64,000 nucleotides of DNA from Nostoc sp. TCL26-01. Its GTDB lineage: Bacteria > Cyanobacteriota > Cyanobacteriia > Cyanobacteriales > Nostocaceae. Below the pieces are notes generated by a model. It had not been told where the DNA came from. It did no database searches and saw only the letters and a list, made by a program, of their open reading frames with translations. The stretch lies in contig NZ_CP040297.1 of assembly GCF_013393945.1 (NCBI RefSeq), forward strand, positions 3,938,001-4,002,000. Reading direction: 5' to 3'. The position numbers and the translations under genes were made by a program. Positions 45,117 through 52,795 of the stretch are shown piece after piece (the stretch's first letter is position 1; every line of letters starts with the position of its first letter).

Positions 45117-45536
45117 ATGACAATCAACTCCAGTTTTGAGCCAATGCCGACATCTCGGCAACAAATTGACTTCAAGTTTCATATTGTAGCAGTGCTTTTC
45201 AATCTCTGCTTAGGTGTCCAAGTGCTAACTGTGGGAATGGCGTATTTCTATCAGCCGGAGTGGTGGAATTTACACGTTTTATTAGTACGTGGGTATTGTG
45301 GCTTGTCGCTGATTCTGGCGATATGGGCATATTTGAGTCCCTTTCCTGTCCGAGTGCAAGCTCTTGCTATCAGTTTACCTATACTGCTCATCTTACAATT
45401 TCTCACCATCCACCTGAAATCTGCAATCCCTCTCGGCGTATTGCATCCACTCATCGGCTTTACGTTATTCTCTGTTTCCACCAGCTTAGTCCATAAAACA
45501 TCAGTGCGATCGCTATTAAACTCAGACTCCATTTGA
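45117..45536 (+). CDS. small integral membrane protein (DUF6220-like)
   Basis: 139 residues, about four membrane helices (FHIVAVLFNLCLGVQVLTVG, VRGYCGLSLILAIWAYL and two more). I tentatively link it to DUF6220. The stop codon lies in an 18-bp sequence that is duplicated around an inserted MITE copy. Confidence 0.65.
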   Translation: MTINSSFEPMPTSRQQIDFKFHIVAVLFNLCLGVQVLTVGMAYFYQPEWWNLHVLLVRGYCGLSLILAIWAYLSPFPVRVQALAISLPILLILQFLTIHLKSAIPLGVLHPLIGFTLFSVSTSLVHKTSVRSLLNSDSI

Positions 45537-45671
45537 AAAGTCTGTTTCTTTGTCATGTTGAATGCAGCGTAGCGGAATGAAACATCTCGGTATGTGCCAC
45601 AAAACCTAGATTCTTCCTTACGCTCCGCTCCAGTCAGAATGACATTTTTATACCTACTGAAACTTTTCAAA
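45532..45671 (+). repeat. MITE-like element, copy B, with flanking 18-bp duplication
   Basis: Inverted ends TTTGAAAAG and CTTTTCAAA; the interior is nearly identical to copy A (7507-7648). CTCAGACTCCATTTGAAA occurs at 45521-45538 and again at 45678-45695, so the target appears duplicated. The end sequences differ from copy A, but both ends changed together and pairing is kept. Confidence 0.82.
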
Positions 45672-45708
45672 CACCCTCTCAGACTCCATTTGAAACTTAA
45701 GGAAAAAA

Positions 45709-46434
45709 ATGAACACTCAAAATACAGACAATAAGTTGCAAATCGGCATTTGTGTAAGTCCTGACTGCTATATTCCAGACATTATTGGTGTATATACAAT
45801 ATTTAGTGTTGTTCCTGACTGTGATATTCATTTTATCTGGAAACACAAAGAACTGATCATGGGCTATCCGAGTTTTCCCATACACGCCACTACAACCTTT
45901 AGTGAGTGTCCAGAAAATTTAGATGTCCTTGCCATTGGCGCTACAACAACAAATATCTTGACCGATGAAGAAACCCTAGCATTCTTAGCAGACCGAGGCA
46001 ACAAAGCAAAGTATCTCATTGGTATTTGTTCTGGTAGTTTAAACCTTGGGGCTGCGGGTTTACTTCAAGGCTACCGGGCAACAGGCAATTTTCACATTGT
46101 TGACGAACTGGCTCACTTTGGCGCTATTCCTGTCAAAGGCGGCGAAGTTGTCATCGACAGAAATCGACTGACAGCTAGTCCGGTTTCTGGTTCCTTTGAT
46201 GCTGCATTAATTGTGTTAGGAAAACTGTGCGGAGAAGATTTAGCTAGAGAGATAGAATTAACTCTGGAATATGCGCCCCACCCCCCATTTGGTACAGGTA
46301 GCCCAGAGTTAGCAGGTTCTGAACTTACACAAAAGGTACTGCAAAAGTACGAGCCAATGTTTAACCAATATCGTCAAGCTGTACGCCAAGCATCAGGACG
46401 GATACTACTAAAATCATCGCCAACCTTCTCATGA
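45709..46434 (+). CDS. DJ-1/PfpI-family protein
   Basis: 241 residues. The nucleophile elbow is IGICSGSLNLGAAGLL, with Cys at the family position; ATTTNILTDEETLAFL and the FHIVDELAHFG region complete the fold. It resembles the isonitrile hydratase/AraC-N type branch of DJ-1/PfpI. A role in small electrophile handling is possible. It starts after the MITE and overlaps no other gene. Confidence 0.85.
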   Translation: MNTQNTDNKLQIGICVSPDCYIPDIIGVYTIFSVVPDCDIHFIWKHKELIMGYPSFPIHATTTFSECPENLDVLAIGATTTNILTDEETLAFLADRGNKAKYLIGICSGSLNLGAAGLLQGYRATGNFHIVDELAHFGAIPVKGGEVVIDRNRLTASPVSGSFDAALIVLGKLCGEDLAREIELTLEYAPHPPFGTGSPELAGSELTQKVLQKYEPMFNQYRQAVRQASGRILLKSSPTFS

Positions 46435-46463
46435 TAAATGATTTTTTACCACACAGACACAAA

Positions 46464-46555
46464 AGACATCTGGTGAAAATGAATGTAGAGACGTTGCAGT
46501 GCAACGTCTCTACAAGGATTTCGGGCAACGCAGAATTAATTTCTACCAGATGTCT
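46464..46555. repeat. MITE-like element with nested palindrome
   Basis: Ends AGACATCTGGT (46464-46474) and ACCAGATGTCT (46545-46555) are perfect inverse copies. Inside is GTAGAGACGTTGCA pairing with TGCAACGTCTCTAC (46485-46513). The 92-bp unit lies between the DJ-1 gene and the next coding region. Confidence 0.75.
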
Positions 46556-46613
46556 AAAGGAAAAAGGCAGAATTTCCTTGCCAATAGAATTTTCCCGCAA
46601 TCAGGAGAATCTC

Positions 46614-47030
46614 GTGAATCTTAGCAAACGCTCTCAAAAAATATTACTAGTTATTATCCTACTTAATCTCATCTCTACCTGGCTTCACTACACAGACAAT
46701 GCCGTATTTATAGAGCAGTATCCCGAACCGCAATGGTTCACAACTGCTGGGATCTTTGCTACTGTCATTGTCATGACTCCCGTGGGATTTTTGGGTTACT
46801 GGCTGTATACCAAAGGGATGTTTTGGTTAGCGTACCTGTCGCTTGGCTTGTATTCAATTACGAGTGTTTCTAGTCCAGGACACTATCTGTTCCCCAGTGT
46901 GACACCTATGTCTGCGAAAATGCACAGTTTGATTTGGTTAGATGCAATTTCTGGAGTGATACTCATCAGTTTTCTCCTCTGGTCAGCTATTTTGGCGCAG
47001 GAGTGGCGTAGTATACAAGTCGTCGATTAA
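46614..47030 (+). CDS. small integral membrane protein
   Basis: 138 residues from a GTG at 46614, chosen because AGGAG lies 8 bp upstream and because the longer frame runs through the MITE. About four helices (ILLVIILLNLISTWLHY, FATVIVMTPVGFLGYWLY, etc.). No family recognised. It points in the same direction as the DJ-1 gene. Confidence 0.65.
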   Translation: MNLSKRSQKILLVIILLNLISTWLHYTDNAVFIEQYPEPQWFTTAGIFATVIVMTPVGFLGYWLYTKGMFWLAYLSLGLYSITSVSSPGHYLFPSVTPMSAKMHSLIWLDAISGVILISFLLWSAILAQEWRSIQVVD

Positions 47031-47043
47031 TCTAGTCTGATGG

Positions 47044-47664
47044 TCAAGGCGATCGCTTTACCCCTGCTAAAATAAAAGCGATCGCTGCCTCTGTATGTTC
47101 TCCAATCATATCTGGATTTAAGCGCTCAATATTTGGTGTCAGATGTTTCCAGTTTTCATGCACAGTGAAGTAAAACAGACAAACACTTAATATATGCGTC
47201 AATGCCAAAAATGGGTTCAGGGGACGAAAACACCCTTCTGCAATACCTCGCTCTAAAACTTTTACTAGAGGTTCATGTAAGTTAAAAACATTACACTCTT
47301 TAAAGTATATTCCCTGGTTTTGGCTAGCTTCCTGAAACCACAGCATTTGCCGTTGAGGATTTTGCGCTTCGTTAGTAATAGCAAGACGAATAATCTGCTC
47401 AAGGGCGATTTCGGGGGATAAACTATCAAAGTCAACTTGCCTCAGTTTACTTTGAACTTCATCAACAGGGCGTTGTAAGACTGATTTATATAAGCTCTCT
47501 TTATTTTCAAAATAGTAATGGAGTGTTGCAGTTGTCACTTTAGCACCATCAGCGATCGCACTCATCCGCGCACCCTTTAGCCCATGTCGAGCAAATTCTC
47601 GCTCTGCTGCGTCTAATATTTGCTGTTGCGTCACTTCAGCATCTCGTTTACCTGATCGAACCAC
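47044..47664 (-). CDS. TetR-family repressor
   Basis: 206 residues. The N-terminal HTH is ILDAAEREFARHGLKGARMS followed by VTTATLHYYFENKESLY; the helical C-terminus is the ligand domain. It is divergent from the Rieske oxygenase gene with a gap of about 115 bp, the classical layout of a local repressor. Confidence 0.9.
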   Translation of the reverse strand: MVRSGKRDAEVTQQQILDAAEREFARHGLKGARMSAIADGAKVTTATLHYYFENKESLYKSVLQRPVDEVQSKLRQVDFDSLSPEIALEQIIRLAITNEAQNPQRQMLWFQEASQNQGIYFKECNVFNLHEPLVKVLERGIAEGCFRPLNPFLALTHILSVCLFYFTVHENWKHLTPNIERLNPDMIGEHTEAAIAFILAGVKRSP

Positions 47665-47779
47665 AATATTTTGATTCTTAATTAACCTCTATATCTTACC
47701 AAAGTGCCTTGGGAATTGACGTAATTACAAGCTATTGCTAAACTTACTAACTAATTAATAAGTTATTTGGATTATATTT

Positions 47780-48769
47780 ATGAAGCAATTACAAGGCTCG
47801 CCGTGGCTTTTGGCACATCGTTCCATGCTCAAACCCAATCAGCCCAAAAAAATTTCTTTACTAGGCAAAGATTACGTATTTTGGCAAGACGAGCATGGTG
47901 CAATTAATGCCTTACCCAATGCTTGCCCTCACATGGGTGCAATGTTATCTGAAGGATGGTGTGTCACAAAAAGCGATGGTAGTAGTGCGATCGCCTGCCC
48001 TTTTCATGCGTTAGAATTCGACCATTCTGGCTGCACAGTGCTACCAGGTTCCCAAAAACCAACCAAATCACTCATCCAACCATTAGAATTAATAGTCCAA
48101 GAAGATTTTATTTGGTCTTATGGTGGATATCAACCACAAATTCCCATACCCACCCTGATGAACGAGATTGCAGCCGAGTACCAGTTTATCGGCGTTACAG
48201 GAGAACGTAGCCTTCCTACAGATATTCTGAGTCTACTGCTCAATATGCACGACTACAACCATCAAAATGGCACACATCGAGAATTATTTGAGATTGAACA
48301 AGTACAAGTAAAGCAATTTATTGACGACGGTTTACATTCCCATGCTTACTTGTCACAGCCCAGAAAACGACCGACATGGCGAGATATTCTCAAAAATCCC
48401 GGTCAGCTAGCAATGCCAAAAGTATTAGAAGCACATCTAGAAAACTTTTTCCCCTTCATGGGATTAATGCACGGTGAGAATCAACTCTTGAGCTTGAAAG
48501 AATGCCATTTTTATCTACCAGAAGCAGAGTATCAATCCCGTGTATTTGTCTTAATGTATATGAAAGCCTATTCTCCTATTGCCCACCTAATCAAAGGTAA
48601 TCTACTGAAGTTGATTGATGTAGTCATAGAGCAAGATGCCAAAATTCTAGGAAAAATTTACCCCAACACACCTCAGCAAATAAAGTTGAACAATGAAGTA
48701 GGGATGAATTGGGTACGACGCAACTTTGCCAGCTTTCCCGCCGTTATGCACCCAAATTTATCTCGATAG
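47780..48769 (+). CDS. Rieske [2Fe-2S] oxygenase-type protein
   Basis: 329 residues. The Rieske ligands are CPHMGAML and CPFHALEFD. The C-terminal part is an oxygenase-like domain with LLNMHDYNHQNGTHRELF, where the His residues and an Asp or Glu may bind mononuclear iron. It fits the alpha subunit of ring-hydroxylating or related oxygenases. The substrate is unknown; control by the adjacent TetR is likely. Confidence 0.85.
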   Translation: MKQLQGSPWLLAHRSMLKPNQPKKISLLGKDYVFWQDEHGAINALPNACPHMGAMLSEGWCVTKSDGSSAIACPFHALEFDHSGCTVLPGSQKPTKSLIQPLELIVQEDFIWSYGGYQPQIPIPTLMNEIAAEYQFIGVTGERSLPTDILSLLLNMHDYNHQNGTHRELFEIEQVQVKQFIDDGLHSHAYLSQPRKRPTWRDILKNPGQLAMPKVLEAHLENFFPFMGLMHGENQLLSLKECHFYLPEAEYQSRVFVLMYMKAYSPIAHLIKGNLLKLIDVVIEQDAKILGKIYPNTPQQIKLNNEVGMNWVRRNFASFPAVMHPNLSR

Positions 48770-48850
48770 TTGCCAGTCACATCAACTCTCAGGAATTTGG
48801 TAATATTAACAGAGTTGGCGATCGCCTTTTCAGCAGAGTGGCAAAAAACT

Positions 48851-49429
48851 ATGACAAAGCGTAAAAAAAGCAATCTCCAGTGGATTAAAGAAACGCTTGA
48901 ACTAAAACCCGACCATCGCTGGGAATCTCCATCAGGCTATAAAATTTTTGTGGCCAATCGTGGGGCTGTTCGCTTCAACGTCCCCCAAGACTGGCATTTT
49001 GAGCCACAAGAAAAATCCTTTAAGTTCTGCGATAAACAACCACCTGATGATGATAGTTGTTTAGAAGTATCCTTCAATCAACTACCTCCCCGCGACTGGA
49101 GCCTATTTCCTCTCAAATCTACTTTAAAAAAAGTTGTAGAAGACGACAGCCGTGACGTGATTGAAAAAGGGGAAATAATTACCCTCAAGCGCCAAACCGC
49201 CAAGATTGTCTGGACAGAACTGAAGTTTATCGACACTCAAGAAGAACCAAGAGACGCTTTTTCCCGGATTTGCATCGGTTTAGGGTCAAATGTGCAATGC
49301 TTGATTACATTCGAGTTTTGGGCAGATCAAGCAGAACAAATGACACCTGTTTGGGATGAGGTGATGCGTAGTCTGACACTAGGTTTGTATATCCGTGATC
49401 CCAGAACCGGTTTAGCCTTCCCAGACTAA
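48851..49429 (+). CDS. conserved cyanobacterial protein, 192 aa
   Basis: Start at the ATG at 48851 (MTKRKKSNLQWIKETLELKP). Soluble alpha/beta protein with FNVPQDWHFEP and VWDEVMRSLTLGLYIRDPR. It follows the Rieske gene by 81 bp and may share its transcript. No named family can be assigned with confidence. Confidence 0.6.
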   Translation: MTKRKKSNLQWIKETLELKPDHRWESPSGYKIFVANRGAVRFNVPQDWHFEPQEKSFKFCDKQPPDDDSCLEVSFNQLPPRDWSLFPLKSTLKKVVEDDSRDVIEKGEIITLKRQTAKIVWTELKFIDTQEEPRDAFSRICIGLGSNVQCLITFEFWADQAEQMTPVWDEVMRSLTLGLYIRDPRTGLAFPD

Positions 49430-49692
49430 AGCCGAAAAAACTATATTTAATTGCCAAAATACTTAACTTGTCAAGACAAATTCCTCTGTGTCTTTGTGCC
49501 TCTGTGGTTCAATAAATCATTCTTAACCACAAACACCATAGCGAAAAGCCATATTTAATCGCCAATATACGGCATAAAAAATCCTAATAAAAACTTTTGT
49601 TAATTTATGTAAAGTTTTGTGATAACTTAATCAACGAGAGTAAAACATTACCCTCTGATCGTTCTCAGGTAAATTTAGAAAGGTTTGATAAT
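49430..49692. promoter_or_regulatory. OCP upstream region
   Basis: 263 bp. Contains one arm of the intergenic repeat TCTGTGTCTTTGTGCCTCTG (about 49490-49510) and, near 49555, AT-rich sequence up to the OCP start. No clear promoter element was recognised. Confidence 0.4.
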
Positions 49693-50652
49693 ATGCCATT
49701 TACCATTGACTCAGCTCGGAGTATTTTCCCGAAAACACTATCGGCTGATGCAGTACCAGCAGCGATCGCTAGATTTAATCAGCTCAATGCCGAAGACCAA
49801 CTAGCATGGACATGGTTTGCTTACCTAGAAATGGGTAACACCATCACAGTTGCAGCTCCCGGTGCGGCAAGAATGCAGTTTGCTGAAGGAGTCCTCGAAC
49901 AAATCCGCAAAATGACTTTTGAAGAGCAGACACAAGTCATGTGTGATTTGGCAAACCGTACAGACACACCAATCTGTCGCACCTATGCAACCTGGTCACC
50001 AAATATCAAACTTGGCTTCTGGTATCAGCTAGGAGAATGGATGGCTCAGGGTATTGTTGCTCCTATTCCCTCTGGCTATGAGCTTTCCGCGAACGCCTCA
50101 GCAGTACTGCAAGCAGTTAGAGAACTAGATCAAGGTCAACAGATTACAGTTTTACGCAGTGCGGTAGTTGATATGGGATTTGATCCCAACAAATTGGGTG
50201 ACTATACCAAAGTTGCCGAACCTGTTGTCGCACCTAAAGAAGCATCACAACGTACTCAAGTCACCATCGAAGGTGTAACCAATCCCACCGTGCTAAGTTA
50301 CATGGACAATCTCAACGCCAACGACTTTGGCGCACTGATTGGTCTATTTGCTCCCGATGGCGCTCTCCAACCTCCTTTCCAAAGACCTATTGTGGGTAGA
50401 GATGCTGTATTGCGGTTCTTCAACGAAGAATGCCAAAACCTGAAATTAATCCCCGAACGAGGCGTTTCTGAACCCGCAGAAGATGGTTATACCCAAATCA
50501 AAGTTACCGGCAAAGTCCAAACTCCCTGGTTTGGTGCGGCTGTGGGTATGAACATGGCTTGGCGCTTCTTGCTCAATCCCGATGGCAAGATTTTCTTTGT
50601 CGCCATCGATTTGTTAGCATCTCCTAAAGAACTTTTAAATCTAGTTCGTTAG
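49693..50652 (+). CDS. ocp: orange carotenoid protein (OCP)
   Basis: 319 residues from the ATG at 49693 (MPFTIDSARSIFPKTLSADA); upstream in-frame residues are not part of OCP. OCP is a blue-green light sensor that binds a keto-carotenoid and quenches phycobilisome energy. The all-helical N-domain (to about 165) and the NTF2-like C-domain (from about 195) are both complete, as are the linker and the Tyr and Trp in VLSYMDNL and TPWFGAA that correspond to the ketone-binding pair. It is followed by frp. It lies inside the nifD element, which is unusual. Confidence 0.95.
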   Translation: MPFTIDSARSIFPKTLSADAVPAAIARFNQLNAEDQLAWTWFAYLEMGNTITVAAPGAARMQFAEGVLEQIRKMTFEEQTQVMCDLANRTDTPICRTYATWSPNIKLGFWYQLGEWMAQGIVAPIPSGYELSANASAVLQAVRELDQGQQITVLRSAVVDMGFDPNKLGDYTKVAEPVVAPKEASQRTQVTIEGVTNPTVLSYMDNLNANDFGALIGLFAPDGALQPPFQRPIVGRDAVLRFFNEECQNLKLIPERGVSEPAEDGYTQIKVTGKVQTPWFGAAVGMNMAWRFLLNPDGKIFFVAIDLLASPKELLNLVR

Positions 50653-50743
50653 AGAAATGCTCAGTCTAAATAGACTGTAACCGGTTGTGTGAGCGCTCTG
50701 TGGTCAAGAGCGCTCAGTTCTTTTCAGTAAATGGCACAGAGTA

Positions 50744-51070
50744 ATGCAAGTGAGTGACATTGAGTGGTCTAAGGTAGAGGAGAAGGTAGCTCAAACAGCT
50801 TTCGAGAAAGCCTATGAGCGAGAAATCAGTACTTTGGTTCAAGAAGTGCGTGAACAAGCCAGTACAGTTTCTGAACTGAATGATGTGTGGCAATTACACA
50901 ATTTCTTAAGCGCTAGGAGACACGAGATAGATGGTAAATATGACTATAGATATTCCGTTTTAATCTTTGTCTTCGCCAGATTAGTTAAGGAAGGTTGGCT
51001 ACACCTCAATGAACTAGATGGACTAGCAACTGACAAGTTAACTAAAATCGTCGCGCTTACACGTATGTAA
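50744..51070 (+). CDS. frp: fluorescence recovery protein (FRP)
   Basis: 108 residues. FRP binds the C-domain of active OCP and speeds its return to the orange form. The conserved block LHNFLSARRHEIDGKYDYRY and the end LATDKLTKIVALTRM are diagnostic. It begins 91 bp after the OCP stop on the same strand, the normal order. Confidence 0.93.
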   Translation: MQVSDIEWSKVEEKVAQTAFEKAYEREISTLVQEVREQASTVSELNDVWQLHNFLSARRHEIDGKYDYRYSVLIFVFARLVKEGWLHLNELDGLATDKLTKIVALTRM

Positions 51071-51151
51071 CCAGTCTACAAACACAGCCAAATCACTTGG
51101 TTGTATAAAAATGACAATAGCCACTGATGGAGTTGCAAAGATTACCCACAA

Positions 51152-52015
51152 TCACGCAACTCCATCACTTGTTTCCCAGCCCAAAATAGCAATCTTACGC
51201 TCTAGTCCCCATCGATAACCCCCAAGTTCCCCTGACTCCCGAATCACGCGATGGCAAGGAATTAAATAACTGATGGGATTTTTACCAACAGCATTACCCA
51301 CAGCTCTCACTGCTGTTGGACGACCAATCATTTCTGCTACCGTCTGATAAGTAATAATACCACCAACGGGAATTTTTAACAGCGATCGCCACACTTGCAT
51401 CTGAAAGTTAGTACCTTTAACCAAGAGTGTTAACGGTTTCTCTGTGCTTAAGCTGACTGAATAAAAAATCTGCTCAGATAATAACTGAGTCGCTTGTTGA
51501 TCACGAATGATCTGTGCGTTTTTCCATTCTAACTGGAGTGTTTGCTCAGACAGATGCTCATCCCCATCCAAAAAGTAGAGATTACAAACGCCACGCATAG
51601 TTGTTGCAATCAGAGATTTACCAAACGGGGTTTCGTGAATACCATAGCGAATTTGCAAACCTGCTCCACCTGCTTTGAACTCTCCTGGAGACATGGCTTC
51701 TAAATTTACAAATAAATCATGCAATCGTCCTGGACTCGATAAACCTACATCCAGAGTCAAGTCTAGAAGATTTTTCGTCTGCGTAATTTTAGACTTGGCA
51801 TACTCAACATTGAGATATTGCAAAAAACGCTTCGGGCTAATACCTGCCCATTGAGTAAATAATCGTTGAAAATGATATTCACTCAGTCCTATATGTTGTG
51901 CTACCGTTGCTAAATCAGGCTGACTCTGGTGATTTTGCCGCATGAAGGCGATCGCCTGAGCAATCCGATTATAGTCTTCAGTGTTATGGATACTCACACT
52001 CTTCAGGAAAATCAT
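51152..52015 (-). CDS. Ada-like fusion of AraC HTH and O6-alkylguanine-DNA alkyltransferase
   Basis: 287 residues. AraC-type HTH at 20-115 (HIGLSEYHFQRLFTQWAGIS) and alkyltransferase at 125-285 with the active-site motif PCHRVIRESGELGGYRWG. The Cys accepts the alkyl group from damaged guanine. It lacks the N-terminal Zn-binding phosphotriester domain of E. coli Ada, as many bacterial versions do. Confidence 0.92.
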   Translation of the reverse strand: MIFLKSVSIHNTEDYNRIAQAIAFMRQNHQSQPDLATVAQHIGLSEYHFQRLFTQWAGISPKRFLQYLNVEYAKSKITQTKNLLDLTLDVGLSSPGRLHDLFVNLEAMSPGEFKAGGAGLQIRYGIHETPFGKSLIATTMRGVCNLYFLDGDEHLSEQTLQLEWKNAQIIRDQQATQLLSEQIFYSVSLSTEKPLTLLVKGTNFQMQVWRSLLKIPVGGIITYQTVAEMIGRPTAVRAVGNAVGKNPISYLIPCHRVIRESGELGGYRWGLERKIAILGWETSDGVA

Positions 52016-52084
52016 TTAGTCTAAGGTAGGTTTCTGTTTTACTTTACTGACTCTAAAGACTTAAAAGCCACCCGTTTCTTGCGC

Positions 52085-52699
52085 ATGAGTGAAACTTCCT
52101 GGACATTGACAATTCAGACTGAACGATTGATCCTGCGTCCTCAAATGCCAAGTGATTACGAAGTTTGGTATGCCGGCTTTTCGGGAAGATTACCCAAACA
52201 ACATCAATATGATGATGGATTGGTTAGTTTAGCTCATTGCGATCGCCAGTGGTTTACAGATTTGTGTCAGCGTCATCAACAGCAAGCGTTAAGCGATCAG
52301 ATTTTTGTCTTGGGAATTTTCTCACGCCAAACTAATCAGCACTTGGGAAACATCGACTTATCAACAATTCGTCGCCGTGAATATCAGTGGGCAATTTTAG
52401 GCTACGAAATTCATAATCAATATTGGCAAAAAGGCTTTGGGAAGGAAGCCGTTCGATCTGCCTTGATTGCTGGGTTTGAGACGCTGGGTTATCATCGCAT
52501 TGAAGCCGCTATTAACCTAGATAATCAACCATCAATTGCCCTAGCTGAAAGCGTCGGTATGCAAAAAGAATGTATTCGTCGTGGCTTTCTTTACGAGAAC
52601 GAGCAATGGGTAGATCATCTCATTTATGTTGCCCTACCTCCCAATCTAGGTTTAGTTGAGCAACCACCAGTAAAAGATTTATCCCAGGAAAATACTTAA
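52085..52699 (+). CDS. GNAT-family N-acetyltransferase (RimJ/RimL-like)
   Basis: 204 residues from the ATG at 52085. TERLILRPQMPSDYE, GYEIHNQYWQKGFGKEAVRS (acetyl-CoA loop Q-x-x-G-x-G/A) and SVGMQKECIRRGFL are typical of the GNAT branch that acetylates proteins or small amines. Divergent from the Ada-like gene by about 70 bp. Confidence 0.88.
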   Translation: MSETSWTLTIQTERLILRPQMPSDYEVWYAGFSGRLPKQHQYDDGLVSLAHCDRQWFTDLCQRHQQQALSDQIFVLGIFSRQTNQHLGNIDLSTIRRREYQWAILGYEIHNQYWQKGFGKEAVRSALIAGFETLGYHRIEAAINLDNQPSIALAESVGMQKECIRRGFLYENEQWVDHLIYVALPPNLGLVEQPPVKDLSQENT

Positions 52700-52795
52700 A
52701 CTCTTTGGTTAAAAAGTTCAGATTTCCTTAAGCTGAGTTACTATCGTAAATTTACTGAGACTGCTAATATCAGTCTAGGATATTGTTCTTGAAAA

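Noticed and set aside
45251..45670. Long minus-strand frame opposite the membrane protein and the MITE
   Set aside because: It crosses gene and MITE without domain features; it is an antisense shadow.
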